Source: Sedimenticola hydrogenitrophicus (GTDB taxonomy: Bacteria; Pseudomonadota; Gammaproteobacteria; Chromatiales; Chromatiaceae). From it: a stretch of 64,000 bases of DNA. Under the pieces are notes generated by a model, which did no database searches, was not told the DNA's origin, and saw only the letters and a list, made by a program, of their open reading frames with translations. Shown piece by piece: positions 54,280 to 62,073 of the stretch (the stretch's first letter is position 1; every line of letters starts with the position of its first letter). The position numbers and the translations under genes were made by a program. The stretch covers positions 62,001 to 126,000 of the forward strand of contig NZ_JANIOA010000005.1 of NCBI RefSeq assembly GCF_025175675.1, written 5' to 3'.

Positions 54280-54825
54280 ATGTTCACCGCGTGGCGCAAC
54301 GAGAGCAAAAACCGGCAGCGGCTGGCGGCACTGAGCCCGCGGCTCCGACGCCTGGCACTGGGCTGGTGCGGCGAGGAGAGCCTGGCCGATGACCTGGCCC
54401 AGGAGGCGCTGACCCGGGCCCTCGCCCGGCTCGCCTCACTCAAGGACGGGGCGGCGCTGGAGGGCTGGGCCTTCGCCATCCTGGCCAACTGTTTTCGCGA
54501 TCACTGCCGGCGCCAGCGGCCGACCGACTGCTTCGACGAGTGCATCGACCCCGCCCTGCAACCCGCCGACGAGCAGTTGTTGCAACAACAGACAGTAGAC
54601 CGGGTCCGCCAGGCCGTCGCCCGGCTCAGCCCGGCGCGGCGGGAGGTGCTGATGCTGGTGGATCTGGAGGCCTGCAGCTACGCCGAGGTGGCGGAGATCC
54701 TCGGCATCCCGGTGGGTACCGTGATGAGCCGGCTGAGCCGCGCCCGACAGCAACTGAAACAGCTGATGGCGTCGGAAACGCGGGCAAAAACTGACGGCAG
54801 GCCCTTCATGGAGCGTATCAAATGA
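54280..54825 (+). CDS. ECF-type RNA polymerase sigma factor
   Basis: 181 aa. Region 2 occupies about residues 15-80 (SLADDLAQEALTRALARL as the 2.1-2.2 core; GWAFAILANCFRDHCRR as 2.3-2.4), and region 4 about 105-155 (ARREVLMLVDLEACSYAEVAEILGIPVGT in part, with the -35-binding helix in VMSRLSRARQQLK). Between them is a short acidic linker. AGGGG precedes the ATG. Its end overlaps the start of the next gene by 4 bp (ATGA), the usual sigma/anti-sigma arrangement. Confidence 0.94.
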   Translation: MFTAWRNESKNRQRLAALSPRLRRLALGWCGEESLADDLAQEALTRALARLASLKDGAALEGWAFAILANCFRDHCRRQRPTDCFDECIDPALQPADEQLLQQQTVDRVRQAVARLSPARREVLMLVDLEACSYAEVAEILGIPVGTVMSRLSRARQQLKQLMASETRAKTDGRPFMERIK

Positions 54826-55541
54826 ACGCGGACCACTACAGCGACGAACAGCTCAACGCCTTCATCGACAACGAACTGGCCCCGCAGGAGCGCCTTGAGC
54901 TGCTGCGCGCGGCCGCCGATTCCGATCCGCTGCGCAGCCGCCTGTTGCAACTGCAGTACCTGAAGGAACTCACCCGCGCGGCCTATCCGCTCAGCGGGCC
55001 GAAGAACGGCGAACGGCGGGCGTTGGCCGCCGGCGGGGGCCTGACCCGTTATCTGACGGCCGCCGCCATCGGCGGGCTCTCCCTGTTCGCGGTGCAGCTG
55101 GTGACCGAGGCGCCCTCCACTTCCGATCACAACCGGCGGGCACCGCTGGCCGCCATCGGCGACGCCCGGACGTCACAGACCCGGGTGGTATTCCATATCA
55201 GCAGCGACAGCCGCGAGGACGCGGCGCTGCTGCTGGACCAGGTGGAGACGGTCCTCAAGGAGCATCGCGCCAGCGGCCAGCCACTGCGCCTGGAGGTGGT
55301 GGCCAACAACCAGGGGTTGCGGCTGATGCAGCAGGGGCGTTCGCCCTTCCCGGAGCGCATCCGGCGGTTGAGCGAGACCTACCCCAACCTGGTATTCGCC
55401 GCCTGCGGCAACACCCTGGAGCGCATGGCCAAGGAGACCGGCGAGCAGATACGGATTGTGCCGGAGGCGGTGATCGTCCGCTCCGGGATCTCCTATATTA
55501 CCCGGCGCCAGCAGACCGGCTGGGCCTATATCAAGGTCTGA
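54822..55541 (+). CDS. Membrane anti-sigma protein with periplasmic DsrE-like domain
   Basis: 239 aa. The N-terminal 50 residues (SDEQLNAFIDNELAPQERLE) match anti-sigma domains of the ASD type, but without the zinc His-Cys-Cys motif. One membrane helix lies at about 75-94. The periplasmic part (about 120-239) is DsrE-like and aligns with the next gene product: VVFHISSD with VVIQVSTD, FAACGNTLERMAKETG (Cys195) with FSACGNTMKAVEKKTG, and GWAYIKV with GYAYVRP. It overlaps the sigma gene by 4 bp. Inferred: binds the sigma factor and releases it when the DsrE-like domain senses a sulfur or thiol signal. Confidence 0.82.
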   Translation: MNADHYSDEQLNAFIDNELAPQERLELLRAAADSDPLRSRLLQLQYLKELTRAAYPLSGPKNGERRALAAGGGLTRYLTAAAIGGLSLFAVQLVTEAPSTSDHNRRAPLAAIGDARTSQTRVVFHISSDSREDAALLLDQVETVLKEHRASGQPLRLEVVANNQGLRLMQQGRSPFPERIRRLSETYPNLVFAACGNTLERMAKETGEQIRIVPEAVIVRSGISYITRRQQTGWAYIKV

Positions 55542-55618
55542 TTCAGACCATTAGCAACTGCAGTAAACGGCCGCTACTCAAAGAGCCGAACGCTGCAGAC
55601 CACAAGGCGATTGCCGGA

Positions 55619-55748
55619 AATGAACATCCTGAATTGAGTAGGATTTTCGTTTCCCTACAGGGCGCCCCAGGCGAAGCATAGTCGGACTATGTGATGCCTG
55701 GGGCAACGCGGCAGGGGGACGAAAAGACCAGCAAGCGGGGATGTTCAT
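55619..55748. repeat. Palindromic repeat inside the sigma/DsrE gene group
   Basis: Outer ends ATGAACATCC and GGATGTTCAT; an inner, near-perfect palindrome at 55645-55724 runs TTTCGTTTCCCTACAGGG then CCCCAGGC..GCCTGGGG to CGACGAAA-type sequence. It fills the middle of the 242-bp gap between the anti-sigma gene and the secreted DsrE-like gene and could act as a partial terminator or RNA stabiliser there. Confidence 0.8.
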
Positions 55749-55783
55749 TGACAGAAATCGCCTAACCAAAGAGAGGATGAAAA

Positions 55784-56221
55784 ATGAAAATCATAAACCA
55801 TAGCCTGATGGCCCTGCTGCTGTTTTTCGGCCTGTTCACCGGGCAGGCCCTGCTGGCCGCGGAAGGCGCCCCCCACAAGGTGGTGATCCAGGTCAGCACC
55901 GACGATCTCCGCACCCAGACCATCGCCCTGAACAACGCGGTCAATCTGCAAAATGCCCTGGGGCAGGACAATGTGCAGATCGAGATCGTCGCCTATGGGC
56001 CCGGGCTCGGCATGCTCACCAGCGAATCCGAAGTGGGGAAACGCATCACCAGCCTGGCGATGCAGGACATCCAGTTCAGCGCCTGCGGCAACACCATGAA
56101 GGCGGTGGAAAAGAAGACCGGCAAGATGCCGGTGCCCCTGGAAGGGGTCTCGGTTGTCCCGGCCGGCGTGCTGCGCATCATGGAGCTGCAGGAGCAGGGG
56201 TACGCCTACGTCAGGCCGTAA
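55784..56221 (+). CDS. Secreted DsrE-like protein
   Basis: 145 aa with a signal peptide cleaved near residue 26 (ALLA-AEG) and one DsrE/DsrF-like domain. The single Cys101 in FSACGNTMKAVEKKTG sits where DsrE-superfamily proteins have a reactive cysteine; VVPAGVLRIMELQEQGYAYV closes the domain. Proteins of this periplasmic type (DUF1791-like) are widespread but uncharacterised. AGAGAGGATG provides the ribosome binding site. Homology with the periplasmic half of the anti-sigma protein encoded just upstream suggests ligand, partner or target of that system. Confidence 0.85.
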   Translation: MKIINHSLMALLLFFGLFTGQALLAAEGAPHKVVIQVSTDDLRTQTIALNNAVNLQNALGQDNVQIEIVAYGPGLGMLTSESEVGKRITSLAMQDIQFSACGNTMKAVEKKTGKMPVPLEGVSVVPAGVLRIMELQEQGYAYVRP

Positions 56222-56237
56222 TTCGAGTAGTCAATCC

Positions 56238-56269
56238 GGTGCGCCTCAGGACTGTGGCGCACCTTTTTT
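56238..56269 (+). terminator. Rho-independent terminator after the DsrE-like gene
   Basis: GGTGCGCC and GGCGCACC form an 8-bp stem with a 10-base loop, followed by six T. It lies 17 bp after the stop codon. Confidence 0.9.
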
Positions 56270-56284
56270 ATGCCGTACTACCAC

Positions 56285-56686
56285 AGGGGTCGGAGTCGAT
56301 CCGGCAGCACCAGCTGGGCCGCCTCGGCCAGCGGGATGAAGTTGTCCGCGGCGGTGACCCGGGCGATCCGGTGCCGTCCGGTCGGGGTACCGGTGGAGAT
56401 GCCGATGCCGTTGTCCTCACAGACGAACAGGATCGGCATGGGCGAGTTCTGGTAGGCGGCCCAGCCCGCCGCGTTGATCGCCCCCTGGGCGGTCGAGTGG
56501 TTGGCCGAGGCGGCGCGACTGGTTGTCGAGATGACGACTCATCAACTGGCTCTCGAACAGATCCACCAGTTCGGTGGGAGCCAGGCCCACCTCGGTTGGC
56601 GTGAGATCGACAACCGGTTCGGGTAACGCCCCTTGCATCACCTGTTGGGGAAACAGGGCTTCCAGCATCTCGGCGCGGCTTTTCAT
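56285..56686 (-). pseudogene. Remnant of a TPP-dependent 2-oxoacid dehydrogenase E1 gene
   Basis: On the minus strand the first part (from the ATG at 56686) reads like the N-terminus of a fused E1 dehydrogenase, ending VDLFESQLMSRHLD. Then the frame shifts by one base and the text continues ASANHSTAQGAINAAGWAAY and PILFVCEDNGIGIST, the TPP-binding region that normally lies over 100 residues further on. An internal deletion therefore joined two distant parts. The fragment is cut at 56285-56297 by a REP-like arm (GGGGTCGGAGTC). About 130 codons remain of a gene normally several hundred long. Not functional. Confidence 0.8.
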
Positions 56687-56836
56687 CAGGGTCCATTCAT
56701 ACCGTTGAGAGCAGGCCGGGAGACGGCTCACCCCGGGAATCAACAGATTATGGATAGCATAGCGCACCCACAGCACCGGTAAACACCGTTATCTGCGCCA
56801 CTGTGCCCCATCCCGCGCCAGACGCTCGCCGGCCCC

Positions 56837-56873
56837 AAAAAAAACCAGCCCGGCATTGCCGGGCTGGTTTTTT
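56837..56873. terminator. Bidirectional rho-independent terminator
   Basis: CCAGCCCGGCA and TGCCGGGCTGG form an 11-bp stem flanked by eight A on the left and six T on the right, so it can work in both directions. On the minus strand it lies about 160 bp beyond the small secreted-protein gene. The surrounding 56687-57033 gap contains no gene I can support. Confidence 0.92.
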
Positions 56874-57033
56874 ATGGCTATATCCGAGTTAGTTGTTGGT
56901 GTCGACGAAGCTTGATGGATCACCCCGAAGGAGTGCCTGCGGCGCGAAGGTCTTCGCGGCAAAGCCACGACAAAAGCACCATCCCGCCTGCTACACCCAA
57001 CTGGTATATCGCCTTTTTATACCCTACCGGGGA

Positions 57034-57288
57034 TTACAGCCCGGACGGCCGCTCAGACGGATGATCCTGCATGCTGTTTCTGAACTGCTCCTGCATCGGC
57101 TCCTCTTCCATCCGGCCGGCTGCGGTGGCCGGCAGACGGGTCAGATCCTCGGACTGCGCCATCTGCTCATTGCTGTACTGCCAGGTACCGGCATGGAGCA
57201 GGTCGTACTTGGAATCTCCAGCAAAATCCGCCGATGCGGTGCCGATCGCTGCCAGGGTAACAAAACCGGTTATCAATAGACGTTTCAT
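57034..57288 (-). CDS. Small secreted protein, function unknown
   Basis: 84 aa. A clear signal peptide (MKRLLITGFVTLAAIGTASA) is followed by a short mature chain of about 64 residues, rich in Gln, Glu and Met (YSNEQMAQSEDLTRLPA; RMEEEPMQEQFRNSMQ), probably helical or disordered. AGGAGA lies five bases before the ATG, which sets the start. No family recognised. It stands alone with a strong terminator downstream. Confidence 0.75.
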   Translation of the reverse strand: MKRLLITGFVTLAAIGTASADFAGDSKYDLLHAGTWQYSNEQMAQSEDLTRLPATAAGRMEEEPMQEQFRNSMQDHPSERPSGL

Positions 57289-57440
57289 GGTCAATCTCCT
57301 CTGTGACTTATTGAGGGATCTCATTCGATCCTTGCTAAAGAAGACCCGGAGTCACGGCCATTTCTTTCAGCCGGGAGGACCAATTTAATGGCGGAGGAGG
57401 GAGCACGCGCGAGCCGATTCAGGCGCCAGCGGCCACCCGG

Positions 57441-58073
57441 TCACCCCAGTGCGAGCCAGATACCCACCCCCATCATCAGGCTGCCCGCCAGGCGATTGAG
57501 CAGCCGCACATTGCCGCGCTGCCGCAACAGCAGGCTCAGGGTGCGGCCGCCACTGGCATAGAGCACCAGACAGCTGAACTCAATCAGCAGAATCAGGCCC
57601 AGCAGCACGCTGAGCTGCGGAACCATCGGCCGCTGGTCACTGATAAAGGGCGGCAGCAGGGAGATGAAGAAGGCCCAGCCCTTGGGGTTGGCCACGGCAG
57701 TCACAAAGCCCTGCAGCGCCAGCGCCATCCCGGTGGAAGGCGCCTGCCGTGGGCAGTCGAGATTGATCGCCAGCTTGCCGCGCGAGCGCCACATCTGGAG
57801 GCCGAGATAGATCAGATAGGCGCCGCCCACATACTTGAACAACTCAAACAGTGTCGGGTATTGCAGCATCAGGGTGGCCACGCCGATCACCGCGGCGGCG
57901 GCCACCAGCCCCACCCCGAGCAGTTCGCCGGCCATCATCCAGAAGGTGCGCCGCAGGCCGATGGTCATACCCAGGGTCATGGAGAGAGTCATGCACATCC
58001 CCGGCGTCACCGAGACAATGAAGAAGGTAGGTATGAAGACCCCCAGCAGGGTGGGATTGAGGGTGGTGCCCAT
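57441..58073 (-). CDS. LysE/RhtB-family exporter
   Basis: 210-aa inner-membrane amino-acid exporter with five or six helices. The family motifs are FFIVSVTPGMCMTLSMTLGM near the N-terminus (the usual PGP motif reads PGM), the KYVGGAYLIYLGLQMWRS segment near 80, and NPKGWAFFISLLPPF near 130. The substrate is unknown; homoserine/threonine or similar amino acids are typical. It starts 3 bp after moaE and may be cotranscribed with it. Confidence 0.92.
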   Translation of the reverse strand: MGTTLNPTLLGVFIPTFFIVSVTPGMCMTLSMTLGMTIGLRRTFWMMAGELLGVGLVAAAAVIGVATLMLQYPTLFELFKYVGGAYLIYLGLQMWRSRGKLAINLDCPRQAPSTGMALALQGFVTAVANPKGWAFFISLLPPFISDQRPMVPQLSVLLGLILLIEFSCLVLYASGGRTLSLLLRQRGNVRLLNRLAGSLMMGVGIWLALG

Positions 58074-58075
58074 GG

Positions 58076-58531
58076 CTAGCGCTGCCAGCGGCGCTCCGCT
58101 GCATCGTCGCTGTGGCGTGCGTCGACCCAGCGCTCGCCCTCCGCGGTCTGCTCCTTTTTCCAGAACGGGGCACGGGTCTTGAGATAGTCGATGACGAACT
58201 CGCAGGCCTGGAACGCCTCGCCGCGGTGGGCGCTGGCCACCGTCACCAGGACGATGGGATCCAGCGGATGCAACGGGCCGACCCGGTGCACTACGCGGAT
58301 ACCCATCAGCTGCCAGCGCGCCTCGGCCTCGTCGACGATCGCCTGTAACGCCTTCTCGGTCATGCCGGGGTAGTGTTCCAGGGTCATGGTGCTGACCCGG
58401 TCGCCCTCGTTGATGTCGCGCATCTGGCCGAGAAAGGTGACCACCGCGCCGATGGCCGGATTGTCCCGCCGCAGCTCTTCCTGAATCGCCGCGAGATCGA
58501 AGGGTTCGGTCTGGATTTTGATCTGGTTCAT
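58076..58531 (-). CDS. moaE: Molybdopterin synthase catalytic subunit
   Basis: Together with MoaD converts precursor Z (cPMP) to molybdopterin. 151 aa. Recognised by AVVTFLGQMRD near 30, LEHYPGMTEKALQAI near 52, RVVHRVGPLHP near 78, VTVASAHRGEAFQACEFVID near 97 (in part), and the catalytic lysine in PFWKKEQT near 125. The MoaD gene lies 95 bp upstream on the same strand. Confidence 0.97.
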   Translation of the reverse strand: MNQIKIQTEPFDLAAIQEELRRDNPAIGAVVTFLGQMRDINEGDRVSTMTLEHYPGMTEKALQAIVDEAEARWQLMGIRVVHRVGPLHPLDPIVLVTVASAHRGEAFQACEFVIDYLKTRAPFWKKEQTAEGERWVDARHSDDAAERRWQR

Positions 58532-58626
58532 GGAATTTTACCGTGATCTGAAGGGTTGAACAGATCCGCAGGAAGAGACGCCCCCGCTACGCTAAACCCA
58601 CTTTCTACAAAGAGTATAGATGCTGC

Positions 58627-58881
58627 CTAACCGCCGGTGACCGGCGGGAAAAAGGCCACTTCGTCGCCATCCGTCACCACCGTCGACAAGTCGCACATCT
58701 CCTGGTTCACCGCCACCAGCACGGTCTGGTCATCGGCAAACACCTCGCCCCAGACGCCACCGCGCGCTTTCAACAGGTCGACAATGGCGGCGACCGTGGC
58801 CAGATCCGCGCGGTAGTCCAGGGTCTCCGAGCCGGTCTGGAGCGCCTCGCGCAGGCGGGCGAAATAGAGCAGATTGATCAT
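58627..58881 (-). CDS. moaD: Molybdopterin synthase sulfur carrier subunit
   Basis: 84-aa ubiquitin-like protein, which as a C-terminal thiocarboxylate supplies sulfur for the dithiolene of molybdopterin. It begins MINLLYFARLREALQ and ends FFPPVTGG, with the essential Gly-Gly terminus. Its ATG overlaps the moeA stop by 4 bp, a tight coupling. Confidence 0.97.
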   Translation of the reverse strand: MINLLYFARLREALQTGSETLDYRADLATVAAIVDLLKARGGVWGEVFADDQTVLVAVNQEMCDLSTVVTDGDEVAFFPPVTGG

Positions 58882-60128
58882 TTGAGTAACTCGCTGAAAG
58901 GCAGGAATTGCACCATTTCTCCCCGGACCAGGGTCCGCTGCTCGGGGAGGATCGCCAGGCCATTGGCCCAGGTGAGGGAGTTGAGCACCCCGGAGGAGCG
59001 GCTGGAGTACAGGCTGATCTGCGCCTGGCCGCAGGCATCCAGATTGAGCTGGGCGCGGGCGAACTCGCGCCGTTTTTCGGCCTTGGGCCAGTCGAAGTCG
59101 GCCTTGGCCAGGATCGGTGTGGGTGCCAGTTCCGCCTCCCGAACGCCCTGGGCCTTGAGGATGAAGGGGCGGGCGAACAGGCAGAAGGTGACAAACAGGG
59201 AGACCGGGTTGCCGGGGGTACCGATGAACGGGGTGCCCTCGATATGACCAAACGCCAGCGGTTTGCCCGGGCGGATGGCGATCTTCCACAGATCCAGGGA
59301 GCCGAGCGCCTCGACCGCCGGCTTCAGATGGTCCTCTTCGCCGACCGACACGCCACCGGAGGTCATCACCAGGTCGGCCTGGGCGGCGGCTGCGGAGAGC
59401 GCCTGGCAGGTCGCCTCGAAGGTATCCTCGACGATACCGAGGCTGACGATCTCGCAGCCCAGCGACTGCAGCAGTGCCTGCAGGGTGTATTCGTTGGAGT
59501 TGTAGATCTGACCCGGACCCAGTGGCTGGCCGGGGTTGATCAGTTCATCACCGGAGGAGAACAGCGCCACCTTGAGCCGGCGATAGACCACCAGTTCGCC
59601 GACGCCGACGGAGGCCGCCAGTCCAAGATGCTGGGCGCCGAGACGGGTGCCCGCCTGCAGCACCTCCTGGCCGATACGGGTGTCCTCGCCGGCATAGCGG
59701 ATATTGGCACCGGACTCCACCGTCTGCCGGATGACGACCTGGTCGCCCTCCTGCTCGCACACCTCCTGGATCACCACGGCATCGGCGCCCGGCGGTACCG
59801 GCGCGCCGGTAAAGATGCGCGCCGCCGTGCCGGCCGCCAGTGGTTGAGGCGCGGCCCCGGCCGGGATGCGCTGCGAGATGGCCAGACGGCAGGGCACCTC
59901 CCCCAGGTCGGCACTCTGCACCGCATAGCCGTCCATGGCGCTGTTATCCCAGGGCGGCATGTTGATTTTGCTTACCACCGGCTCGGCCAGGATACGGCCG
60001 TTGGCCTCGGCCAGCGGCACCAGCTCACGCTCGCCCACTGCCTTGGCGTGGGCGAGCAGCAGGGCCAGCGCCTCTTCCAACGGCTTCATGCCCGGTTCGG
60101 CTACGGAGGAACAACCACACTCACTCAT
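58878..60128 (-). CDS. moeA: Molybdopterin molybdenumtransferase
   Basis: Inserts molybdate into adenylated molybdopterin. 416 aa with the four-domain MoeA layout: NMPPWDNSAMDGYAV near 56 (in motif form PxxDNSAMDGYA), RIFTGAPVPPGADAVV near 104, YNSNEYTL near 214, TSGGVSVGEEDH near 258, and IGTPGNPVSLFVTFCLF near 300. The N-terminus carries a short CGCSSVAEPGM segment. Overlaps moaD; moaB is 53 bp upstream. Confidence 0.97.
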   Translation of the reverse strand: MSECGCSSVAEPGMKPLEEALALLLAHAKAVGERELVPLAEANGRILAEPVVSKINMPPWDNSAMDGYAVQSADLGEVPCRLAISQRIPAGAAPQPLAAGTAARIFTGAPVPPGADAVVIQEVCEQEGDQVVIRQTVESGANIRYAGEDTRIGQEVLQAGTRLGAQHLGLAASVGVGELVVYRRLKVALFSSGDELINPGQPLGPGQIYNSNEYTLQALLQSLGCEIVSLGIVEDTFEATCQALSAAAAQADLVMTSGGVSVGEEDHLKPAVEALGSLDLWKIAIRPGKPLAFGHIEGTPFIGTPGNPVSLFVTFCLFARPFILKAQGVREAELAPTPILAKADFDWPKAEKRREFARAQLNLDACGQAQISLYSSRSSGVLNSLTWANGLAILPEQRTLVRGEMVQFLPFSELLK

Positions 60129-60181
60129 CGATCTCTACTCCCGGTTCTGGTGCTGAGCCCGGCGCTGGCGCCGGGCCGGAA

Positions 60182-60700
60182 TCAGGCCCGGAACATCTGG
60201 GCAAAATTACAGGGGCGGGTGCGGTGATCCAGTTGCGGATTGAGGATCTTGTCCCAGCCGGTGCGGCAGGCCCCGGTAGAGCCCGGCAGGCAGAACACCA
60301 GGGTCTGGTTGGTCAGCCCGGCAATCGCCCGGGACTGGATCGCCGAGGCGCCGATCTCCTCCAGGGAGACATGGCGGAACAGTTCGCCAAACCCCTCGAT
60401 GGATTTCTCCAGCAGCGGCATGACCGCCTCCGGGGTGCTGTCGCGCCCGGTGATGCCGGTGCCGCCGGTGCTGAGCACCACGTGCACTTCCGGGTCGGCG
60501 ATCCAGCGCGAGAAGATCGCCCGCATCTGGTAGACATCGTCCTTGACGATCGCCTTCTCCACCACCCGGTGGCCGGCGGCCTCGGCCCCCTCCTGGAGGA
60601 TCCGGCCGGACTTGTCGGTCTCTTCGGTGCGGGTGTCCGAGATGGTCAGCACCGCGATATTCAGGGGCACGAAGCCCGATTCGTCATAATGTCCTGTCAT
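60182..60700 (-). CDS. moaB: Molybdenum cofactor biosynthesis protein MoaB
   Basis: Adenylyltransferase-like protein of the MogA/MoaB family, 172 aa. Shows LTISDTRTEETDKSGRIL near 18, LSTGGTGITGRDSTPEAV near 77 with the MPT-binding TGGTG motif, and LPGSTGACRTGWDKIL near 138. Probably activates molybdopterin by adenylation before MoeA. First gene of a moaB-moeA-moaD-moaE run, all minus strand. Confidence 0.95.
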   Translation of the reverse strand: MTGHYDESGFVPLNIAVLTISDTRTEETDKSGRILQEGAEAAGHRVVEKAIVKDDVYQMRAIFSRWIADPEVHVVLSTGGTGITGRDSTPEAVMPLLEKSIEGFGELFRHVSLEEIGASAIQSRAIAGLTNQTLVFCLPGSTGACRTGWDKILNPQLDHRTRPCNFAQMFRA

Positions 60701-60752
60701 GTTCCGTTCTCTAAAAAGCTTGAAGGGGCCGGTGCCAAACCCGATACCTGAC

Positions 60753-60821
60753 GGGGTGGAGTCAAACTTAAACCGTTGCTGCGGATCCCCTATCCCTGGA
60801 ATTACATATTTGACTCCGACC
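60753..60821. repeat. REP-like palindrome, GGGGTGGAGTCAAA type
   Basis: Left arm GGGGTGGAGTCAAACTT and right arm ATTTGACTCCGACC, 69 bp apart, between adenosine kinase and moaB. Same family as 30650, 47813 and 51485. Confidence 0.75.
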
Positions 60822-60847
60822 GCATGCGCAATTCCGCGCCTATTGGC

Positions 60848-61780
60848 TCAGAGGGTGTAACCGAAGGCGATCTTGAAGCACTGGGCGAACTCATCGCACT
60901 GGAAACGGTGATTCTGCGGCCCCGCCTCCTCGATCTTGATGCCGCCCATCAGTGAGGCGATGCGCCCGGTGGTCTCCCAATCCATGCCATTCATCAAACC
61001 ATACAACAGCCCGGCCCGATAAGCATCACCACAACCCGTGGGGTCAACGATGTTGGCCACCGGCGCGACCGGGATTTCATGCACCTTGTCGCGGGTATAG
61101 ATCAGCGAGCCCCGCGCACCCCGGGTGATCACCACCGCCTCCACCCGCTCGGCCATCTGCGCCGGGCTCAGGCCGGTGCGCTCTTCCATCAGCTTGGCCT
61201 CGTAGTCGTTGAAGGCAAGCCAGGTGGCCTGGTCGACGAAACGGGTCAGCTCCTCGCCGTCAAACATCGGCAGCCCCTGGCCGGGGTCGAAAATGAAGGG
61301 GATCCCCTGTTCCAGGAACTGCTCGGCATGTTCGATCATCCCCTGGCGGCCGTCCGGCGAGATGATGCCGATGCTGCAATCCTTCGCCTCCGCGACCCGG
61401 TTCAGGTGGGAGTGGGACATGGCCCCCGGATGGAAGGCGTTGATCTGGTTGTCGTCCCGATCGGTGGTGATGTAGGCCTGGGCGGTATAGCTGCCCTCGA
61501 TCACCTTGATATGATCGCGGCTGACGCCGTTCTCGTCCATCCAGTTGGCATAGGCGCCGAAATCGCCACCGACGGTGGCCATCGGCTTGCCCTCGCCACC
61601 CAGCAGTTTCAGGTTATAGGCGATATTGCCGGCACAGCCGCCAAACTCGCGGCGCAGCTCCGGCACCAGAAAGGAGACGTTGAGGATATGCACCTGCTCC
61701 GGCAGGATGTGGTTCTTGAACTGGTCCTGGAAGACCATAATGGTATCAAAGGCCATTGAGCCACAAATCAACGCAGACAT
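60848..61780 (-). CDS. Adenosine kinase (PfkB family)
   Basis: 310-aa sugar/nucleoside kinase of the PfkB family. The opening ALICGSMAFDTIMVF and HILPEQVHILNVSF are typical of a bacterial adenosine-kinase subgroup; substrate-binding GGCAGNIAYNLKLLGG near 47 and the catalytic DPTGCGDAYRAGLLYG near 250 (Asp as base) are complete. The start was set at the ATG preceded by GGAGG at six bases, rather than an ATG five codons upstream. Ribokinase-type activity on another nucleoside is an alternative. Confidence 0.88.
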   Translation of the reverse strand: MSALICGSMAFDTIMVFQDQFKNHILPEQVHILNVSFLVPELRREFGGCAGNIAYNLKLLGGEGKPMATVGGDFGAYANWMDENGVSRDHIKVIEGSYTAQAYITTDRDDNQINAFHPGAMSHSHLNRVAEAKDCSIGIISPDGRQGMIEHAEQFLEQGIPFIFDPGQGLPMFDGEELTRFVDQATWLAFNDYEAKLMEERTGLSPAQMAERVEAVVITRGARGSLIYTRDKVHEIPVAPVANIVDPTGCGDAYRAGLLYGLMNGMDWETTGRIASLMGGIKIEEAGPQNHRFQCDEFAQCFKIAFGYTL

Positions 61781-61795
61781 TCCGTCCTCCATCAC

Positions 61796-62007
61796 TATTA
61801 TTCAAGCCGGGGATTCTACACCGATCAGTGCAGGGTTGGGTAGAACACCGCTCTCGGCCATGGCATCCTCGGCTCCGTATACGGTACGTCCCTGTACCAC
61901 TTCTCCTGACCTACGCGGTATAAGTCCACCCCTGGACAAAACTGCCAGTCGGGAGCCCGTCTGGCAATGATCCAGATCAGATGCGGGGTTCGCGGATGAA
62001 AATTTCC
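61796..62007. other. Gap upstream of the adenosine kinase gene
   Basis: About 210 bp without a gene or clear structure. It must contain the promoter of the adenosine kinase gene, which reads leftward; no strong hexamers are seen. Confidence 0.4.
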
Positions 62008-62073
62008 TTAGAGCCAGCGCAAGAATAATTCCGTATTACCGAATACAGGAACTTATCTTGCACGGGTCCTTAC
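62008..62073. repeat. Palindromic repeat family A, copy 5 (66 bp, arms only)
   Basis: Only the outer arms remain (TTAGAGCCAGCGCAAGAATA on the left and the inverse of GTAAGGACCCGTGCAAGATA on the right), meeting at CCGTATTACCGAATACAGG. The whole inner core is missing. The right edge supplies the TAA stop of dgkA. Confidence 0.75.
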
